This document shows positions 58,276-64,000 of a stretch of 64,000 nucleotides of DNA, piece after piece. The translations under genes and the position numbers were made by a program. Below the pieces are notes generated by a model. The model ran no database searches and was not told the origin of the DNA. It saw only the letters and a program-made list of their open reading frames with translations. Source of the stretch: Gnetum montanum. Lineage: Eukaryota > Streptophyta > Gnetopsida > Gnetales > Gnetaceae. The stretch's first letter is position 1. The number at the start of each line of letters is the position of its first letter. Where the stretch lies: positions 106,489 through 170,488 of the forward strand of contig MNCI01023742.1 of the NCBI GenBank assembly GCA_015680685.1. Direction: 5' to 3'.

Positions 58276-59153
58276 GATGAAGCCTCAGAGATAGTCATGC
58301 AGAGAGGCATCTCATTGCAGTAGCAAGTCACCACATTGCTCTGATGTGCATGATTGGACTAGTTGAGTCACTTAAGAGTGCACCTTTCCCCTCATCCTTA
58401 TTACAACCTATGCACATTTACTCCATTATCCTAATATCCTCTCATCCCTCACATACTCATGATTTCACATCCCTTTGGCATACGCATTGTGACATACATG
58501 GAATTCTCTTCACATCAACCACTGAACTCATGAAAGATGTAACACAACTCATCCCATCAGGAGCCTTTGTGGGCTGGTTAAAGCCTAAGAGGATGTAACA
58601 TAAATCATCCCTAGGAAAAAAATCCCATCTTCTTGATGGCCAACTTGCAGCTAACATTCAGTAGTAAGCTGAACCCAAAGAAGGTTCACCTCAAGAAAAA
58701 AAAAGAAGAAAAAAAAAGAAGAAAGAAAAGAAAAAAAAAAGAAAAAGAATGGGGCAAAGAAAATCCCTAGGCAAATTGACAATGTTGTAGCTTTACAACT
58801 GGCCAAGCCTTAGATTAACTTTGATGCTCTCATAAACACTCCAACAAGAGGTCAACGTTTCAGGGGTGAACCACATCATGCCATGGTCACTGTCAAGCAT
58901 GCTAAATTTTCATCTTACATCATGATCCACTATTTGCATTTCATCTCCACCATTTAAATTTTATCTCTCTAGCATTACCTATACTCCTTATCCCCTAACA
59001 TAACCTTATTCCCATAACACTCTTGAGCATGCTAAAATGACATCCAATCTTGTCCCAATGAGTGATGTTGGTGACATGTTTGCTGTGGAGTTTTGTAATT
59101 CTTTGTTGACGTCTCTCAGGCCACTTCTCCAGAAATCAACAAAGAGGGGCCAT
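58276..59153 (+). other. TE-9 distal 3' untranslated region
   Basis: The beginning (ggatgaagcctcagag) resembles the TE-6 exon after its acceptor. An 80-codon frame (58344-58598) has no known domain. A long A/G tract (58694-58750) is present. It ends with the polypurine tract AACAAAGAGGGGCCAT. Confidence 0.5.
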
Positions 59154-59489
59154 TAAAACACCAAAAAATTATAGGTCTTGACATCATGACTATAAATTTG
59201 GCTAAGTGTTAGAAAAATGACACTTTCTGCACAGATGTTACCCTGCGTAGCATAGCGCAGCGTAGCACACCTCTTACGTTGTGTAGTGTAGTGCAGCATA
59301 GCAACCATGTCTACTGCAATGTAGCAACCATGTCTACTGTAGCATAGAAATCATGTCCACTACTGCATAGCACCCTATCCAGCATTACAACCAGTGTCCC
59401 ATGTCCCACACGTAACATGGAACAAGTGTGATCCCACCCACTGCACTATCACGTGGTACCTGATCCACATTTTGGACTAACCCTAGCCC

Positions 59490-59498
59490 TATAAATAC
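59490..59498 (+). promoter_or_regulatory. TE-9 LTR TATA box
   Basis: CTATAAATA lies 336 bases into the LTR, a normal position for a U3 promoter. The transcript would start near 59522. Confidence 0.65.
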
Positions 59499-59513
59499 CC
59501 TGGGAACCCAAGG

Positions 59514-59750
59514 ATTACATTCCTAGACCGTTGGCATTGCCTAGTAGTTAGCATCCCTTAAATGTTGGCATCTCCCAGTGGTTACATTCCTGGACCATTG
59601 ACATTCCCCAGTAGTTATCATCCCTTAAATGTTGACATCTCCTAGCAGTTACATTCCTAGAACATTGACATTCCTTAATTGTTGGTAGTTCCTAGTGGTT
59701 ACATTCCTTGACCATTGGCATTCCCAAGTCGTTGGCATTCCTTAGATGTG
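59514..59750 (+). repeat. 67-bp tandem repeat just downstream of the TE-9 TATA box
   Basis: 'Ttacattcct-gacc-ttg' starts units at 59515, 59582 and 59649, with a shortened one at 59699. It would lie at the start of the transcript (R region). Confidence 0.85.
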
Positions 59751-60415
59751 AGCCTTTTTAAGCACTTGGCATTTGGCATTTTGGCATCTTGGCACTAAAC
59801 TCTATGGGCAAACGAGACCTAGAGCACACCACACTGGCAGAGAGGAAAAGTTGCACATCATGGCCCACCGCAGCCCCATTGTAGCCCTGTAGAGCACTGT
59901 ATGGTACATCATAGTGGCCAACCTGGCATACATGGTTCATCACAACGAGTGCCAAACTTTATGACCCAACACCACTGAGGCTGTGACTGCGCTCCCACTA
60001 TGCCTATGGTACACTATGTATACCTTTGTGAATTAAACATGCTTCCTCTTTTGAGTCAGTGAATTGCTATTCTCAAATTCTATTACATTTCTCAAGCATT
60101 TCTTTTTGGAATTTAGTTCAATGCTTGTACTTTCTTATTGTTTCATACATATTTTCACATTCGTGTCATTAGTATCAGGCCGGGACATCCTACTACGCTC
60201 TAGCTGAGCCAGACCCGATGCCCATGCATAACGTAGTATAAACTCTTTTCACACACGATCATTTGAACATCACATAAGTTCCTGTTTGATTGACAAGACT
60301 GTTTAGGGCACCCCATTTCCATTTTCTCCAGCATGACCCTTGCACGAATTTAGGGTTAGGCTGTGCACCTGATAACCTATCGGTGTTCCAGCCACTGACA
60401 TTTTTGGTCGCTACA

Positions 60416-61380
60416 GGCATGAAATGAGAAGAACTCTTAGGACTTATGCCCAAGGGAGACTATTTGAGCTTAGGTCCCATAAAATTCAAAGACTATTGGA
60501 GTAAGTTGCTAAGGAAGAAGGTGAGCTACAGAATATATAAAGTGCATAACAGTATAACCAAGATCCTTCCCTTCAAAAGAGGGGAGTAAGATTTTGTAAT
60601 GATGAAGAAGAGTCACCACTTGAAGAGATGGTGAGTAGGAAAACATTGCCTATCCAAAAGATGACATTAGAAGTTTTGGAAAATATAGATCAATTTTGGT
60701 ATTACCTAGACAATAGATTTCAAACTGTTCTTAAAATAGCAGAGGAGTCTAGAGAGCAAGGTAGTGAGAAAAGAAAAAAGAAAGAGGCTGAACAAGCACA
60801 TAGCAAGGGTAAGGGAAAATTTGCCATCATTCAAGAGGTTGTGGATTCAGAAATAGACAATGATAGTGGATGTGAGATATGTCAATATGACCATATTAAG
60901 GGATTTTTCCATGTATTCTCACATCTTCATGAGTCTGGGATTTATGCACTCAACCCATGATTAAATAAAAGGCAAACACCCCAAACGTTACCTTATCCTA
61001 GAGGTAACCTAAGGTAGTTGTGTCAACCTTTAACATATTATCCCAATGGAACTCCATCACAATCGATTGAGAAATATTAATAGTGGCAACACCCACAATC
61101 ATGGGAAATACCACCACCAAGGCAACAATATCCTTACTAGAAACTTGACCCATATGGATATTACGTGTAGTAGCCAATCTCCCAACGTGACTTTACTGGT
61201 CACGTCACTCCTCAACCTCACTACCAATCCCATGAGTATTATGGGACTCCCTCTTTTAGAGGTTATATTCTACAAGCATATCATCCTTCTTATCCAGCTG
61301 TGTCTCTTCCACCAATAGCTCCACTACCAGTTGCTCCTGCAATGCAAGGTGAAATCCCTACCCAGCCATAATAACATAAC
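60416..61380 (+). pseudogene. gag: TE-10 gag C-terminal region
   Basis: A lysine-rich frame (60628-60960) ends with 'CEICQYDHIKGFFHVF', which looks like an eroded CxxC...H...(C) knuckle. From about 61170 another frame reads 'YQSHEYYGTPSFRGYILQAY' and 'LPPIAPLPVAPAMQGEIP', a proline- and tyrosine-rich tail as in TE-1 gag. Several frame changes are present. Confidence 0.55.
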
Positions 61381-61383
61381 ACC

Positions 61384-62073
61384 ATGAGGTCTATTAACTC
61401 TCAACCTACTACTAGTTCCCACAACCACATGAAGAAAATACATTTCTTTAGAACCAATAGTCCAACCAAGCCCTTGCAATCACAAGAAGCTAATTCCTTA
61501 GATGCCTCAATATCAATTAAAACTTTACAGTCCCCTTCAATCCAATCACCACACTCAATGCATATGGTCATGCTAACACATGTCGTCACTAATTGGATCA
61601 AAGCTAGACACCTTCTTAGGAAATTATTTGATCCTGAGAGTCCTCTTATATACTTACAAATTGTTAGAAATGCATTGTGCAAGGCTCTTGTGGATTCAGG
61701 TTCTAGTTTCAACTTGATTTTTCAAGAAATGTACAAGGCCTGGAACCTGCCTCCATTGAAAAAGAGCAACATTCATCTATAGTTGGCTGACTAGTCCATC
61801 ACTATCCCATTGGGACTAGTGGAAGACATTTTTTCCACTGTTTTTGGATGGTCGTACCTAGTTGACTTCCTAGTGATTCAGGTAAACAATGGTAAGGGGG
61901 ACTTCCCAACCATAATGGGAAGATCATGGCTAAGCACCATCAACACATGCCTAGGAATCCATGATCTTCACCTAGAAATATCAAAGGAAAAAACATTTGG
62001 AAATATCGAGAAGAAGAAATTTCCATGCATCACATACAGTGACATAGAGTGTAATTGCATGCAGAGGTTATGA
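61384..62073 (+). pseudogene. TE-10 aspartic protease
   Basis: 'NALCKALVDSGSSFNLIF' (about 61663-61720) is the retropepsin active-site region (DSG). 'FPTIMGRSWLSTINTC' (about 61892-61950) is the second conserved block (ILGR). The domain would cleave the element's polyprotein. One stop with a frame change occurs near 61782-61810. Confidence 0.75.
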
Positions 62074-62373
62074 TTTGTGCAAAGTTTAGCATTTCCTACA
62101 TGCAATCAGTGTGCACAAGTGATTAACATATGAAGATGCCCATATGCAGTAGCCACATGATAGGAAGACACCCAGTGGCTAATAGCTGATCAAGAAAGAA
62201 GTTCACTCATATGCATGGAACCAACTAAGGGTTTAACTTGTGCTTACATCGATAGCATAGATGCATTAGTGCAAGTCCACCACCAACTTCCAAGTATTAA
62301 CCTTGAAAATATCAACTGGGGAAAGTTGGAAATCCTTGAGAAATTTAAGTAGGAGCCCCTTGAGCTAAAACCA

Positions 62374-63239
62374 TTGCCCACTAGTATGAAATACACATTC
62401 CTTAAAAATGGAAAATCAATAATTATCAATGCTAAGCTTGCTCCTCAACAGAAAGAAGAACTACTAAAGGTAATAAATAAATGGTCAGAAGCCTTTGCTT
62501 GGTCATATTCCAAATTAAATAGAATAGATCCTAGGATATGCCAACATAGAACTTACACTGACCTCTCCATGAAGCCTCGAAGACAACCATAGAGGTGATT
62601 GAACCCTAAGCTGAAGTAAGTAGTTAAGGAAGAAATTGAACAGCTTCTCAAGGCTAGGTTCATATACCCCATTGCTGATAGCGAATGGGTTAGCCCCTTA
62701 GTTATTGTACCTAAAAAGGGAGGCAAATGGAGGGTGTTCATAGATTTCAGGTTACTAAATATGGAAACATTCAAATATCACTTTCCATTGCCATTTGTCA
62801 ACCAAGTCTTAGACACCATTGTAAGGCATCTCTATTACAGTGTTTTGGATGGATATAGTAGATATAACCAAATACAAATAGCCCTAGAAGACCAAGCCAA
62901 TACTACATTCACTAGTCCTTGGGGAACATTCACATACAAACAAATGTCATTTGGCTTGTGCAATGCCCCTGCAACATTTCAATAACTAGTTCTAAGCATA
63001 TTCCAACAACAAATAGGGAATGGCATGGAGGTCTTTATGGACGACTTCTCCACTTATAGAGAAAACTCTGATCAAGCCTTGGACTTATTGGAACAAGTGT
63101 TAAAAATATGTGTAGAAACCAATTTGAGGTTCAACTGGCAAAAAAGCCATTTGATGGTCCAAGAAGGCATATTACTAGGGCACAAAATCTCACACATAGG
63201 GATAAAGGTAGATCCCAAGAAAATCAACATGACGGGAGA
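62374..63239 (+). pseudogene. TE-10 reverse transcriptase
   Basis: The N-terminal block 'EAFAWSYSKLNRIDPRICQH' (62374-62592) is followed by 'YPIADSEWVSPLVIVPKKGG', 'FIDFRLLNMETFKYHFPLPF', 'YYSVLDGYSRYNQ', 'MSFGLCNAPATFQ' and the catalytic 'VFMDDFSTY' (FMDD at about 63034). 'GIKVDPKKIN' near 63230 is the last RT residue run before the deletion. A few stops are present. The sequence is of the Athila type by its SPWVSP/GLCNAPATFQ signature. Confidence 0.85.
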
Positions 63240-64000
63240 ATGACTACTAGAATGGAGGGTCCACAACAATGGGTTTAATTGTTAGAACCCTTCGACATCT
63301 GGGGAATTGATTTTATGGGGCTGATTACACCAATGTCTAATGGAAAATCTTATATTATTGTTACCGTTGATTACCTAACAAAATGGGCCAAAGAAATTGC
63401 TGTTAAAGATTGTACATCATCTACAATAGCACAATTTATTCAAAAATAAATCATAAACAGGTTTGGTGTGCCACGTGCACTTATTTTAGATAATGGTACA
63501 CACTTCACAGGTGAAAATTTTTAGAAATTAATGCAACGCTTAGGGGTTGAGCATAAATTGACTAAACCATACCACCCCCAAGTGAATGGTCAAGCAGAAG
63601 TCACCAACAAGGAGATTATGAAGATATTGACAAGAACCATTAGCAAGTTTAGGTGAGACTGGAGCACTAAATTGAATGATGCTCTTTGGGCATACTAATC
63701 CACATGGAAACTCCCTACATGCTACTCTCCCTATGAATTAGTGTATAGTAAATTACCAATGCTTCCATGGCATGTGACCTCAACCTTGACCTTGATCTAG
63801 CATAGAAACAATGGTTAGTAATCCTTAACTTTCTAGATGAAGATCAATTAGCTGCCCTATCATCTAACGAATTGCGAAAGGCCTTCAATAAATAATGTTA
63901 TGACCTAAGAATTAGGAAATTTAAATATCAACCAGGAGATAAGGTTCTCTACTAGAATTCTACACATGTGCCACAACGTAGTAAATTTCAAACACTGTGG
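63240..64000 (+). pseudogene. TE-10 integrase, continuing past the window
   Basis: '[20 protein letters not shown]' (first D), 'LILDNGTHFTGENF' (second D) and 'YHPQVNGQAEVTNKEIM' (E) form the D-D-E core. Then 'ELRKAFNK' and 'YQPGDKVLY' begin the C-terminal domain. Several TAG/TAA/TGA codons interrupt it. The N-terminal zinc domain is absent because the sequence joins the RT directly. Confidence 0.85.

Larger units (their letters stand above)
53216..60415 (+). mobile_element. TE-9: gag-protease-only derivative of the TE-6 family
   Basis: The right LTR is 59154-60415. The left LTR survives only as its last 364 bases (53216-53579), homologous to 60052-60415. The primer site (TGGCGCTAGAAGGAGGG at 53585), the polypurine tract (59137-59153), the gag and protease sequence, the AAACTAG array and the 3' untranslated exon all match TE-6. 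There is no RT, RNase H, integrase or antisense gene: protease is followed directly by array and 3' region. It therefore resembles TE-6 after loss of about 9 kb of interior. The left LTR is fused to the TE-8 RT at about 53215. Confidence 0.8.
59154..60415 (+). repeat. TE-9 3' LTR
   Basis: Starts TAAAACACC (TE-6 starts TGAAACACC), after the polypurine tract, and ends CTACA. A TATA box CTATAAATA lies at 59490-59498, followed by a 67-base tandem repeat in the transcribed part. Confidence 0.75.
60416..64000 (+). mobile_element. TE-10: Athila-like element, partial, internally deleted
   Basis: Plus-strand remnants of gag tail, protease, RT and integrase lie in order, in the same family as TE-8. 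The left end is cut by TE-9 and the right end runs out of the window in the integrase C-terminus. RNase H and the zinc-binding part of integrase are missing at about 63235. Confidence 0.75.

Overview
The window is plant nuclear DNA made almost entirely of nested, decaying retrotransposons. I found no intact host gene, rRNA, tRNA, CRISPR array or bacterial feature. The evidence is plant-type Ty3/gypsy polyproteins of the Tat lineage (dual RNase H) and the Athila lineage, copia-type gag, plant-type LINE reverse transcriptases, GT-AG introns, TATA boxes of the TATAAA type and a 302-base assembly gap. A seed plant with a large, repeat-rich genome is the best reading. A gymnosperm is possible, but nothing here proves it.

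Layout. 1-2526: unassigned AT-rich flank. 2527-8233: TE-1, a minus-strand Athila-like LTR element that keeps only gag. 8240-9560: minus-strand LINE reverse transcriptase remnant. 10770-11799 and 17985-18970: two halves of one plus-strand LINE, split by TE-4 (11800-17984, 5-bp target duplication 'ctaag'). TE-4 is an LTR element with no retroviral genes that I can see, but it carries an intronless CCR4/PDE12-like exonuclease-endonuclease-phosphatase domain. 18988-42778: TE-5, a plus-strand LTR element with no recognisable coding region, split by TE-6 (21691-39012, target duplication 'ggtag'). 42779-44735: copia-type gag remnant. 44736-53215: TE-8, a minus-strand Athila-like element with degraded pol and an extra ORF in the envelope position. 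53216-60415: TE-9, a plus-strand gag-protease-only relative of TE-6. 60416-64000: TE-10, a plus-strand Athila-like protease-RT-integrase with an internal deletion, running off the window.

The most interesting object is TE-6, a 17.3-kb Tat-lineage element with matching LTRs, PBS, PPT and target duplication. Its minus strand carries gag-protease, then RT, RNase H, archaeal-type RNase H and integrase. Between protease and RT, on the opposite strand, lies an eight-exon gene (28506-32847). It has its own TATA box, and all seven introns have GT-AG ends and keep phase. It would encode about 1030 residues of unknown function and is now broken by five stops and one frameshift at an ambiguous base. Its promoter and first intron are full of the palindrome GCGTATACGC, which otherwise recurs in the element's own LTRs. 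Short tandem arrays with an AGTTTA core flank the antisense module and also follow integrase. TE-9 looks like the same element after loss of the antisense gene and pol. Both elements appear to share a roughly 580-bp intron in the 3' untranslated region.

All similarities were judged by eye from the sequence. No alignment or database search was run. Nearly all reading frames are pseudogenes, so the coordinates of degraded coding regions are approximate.
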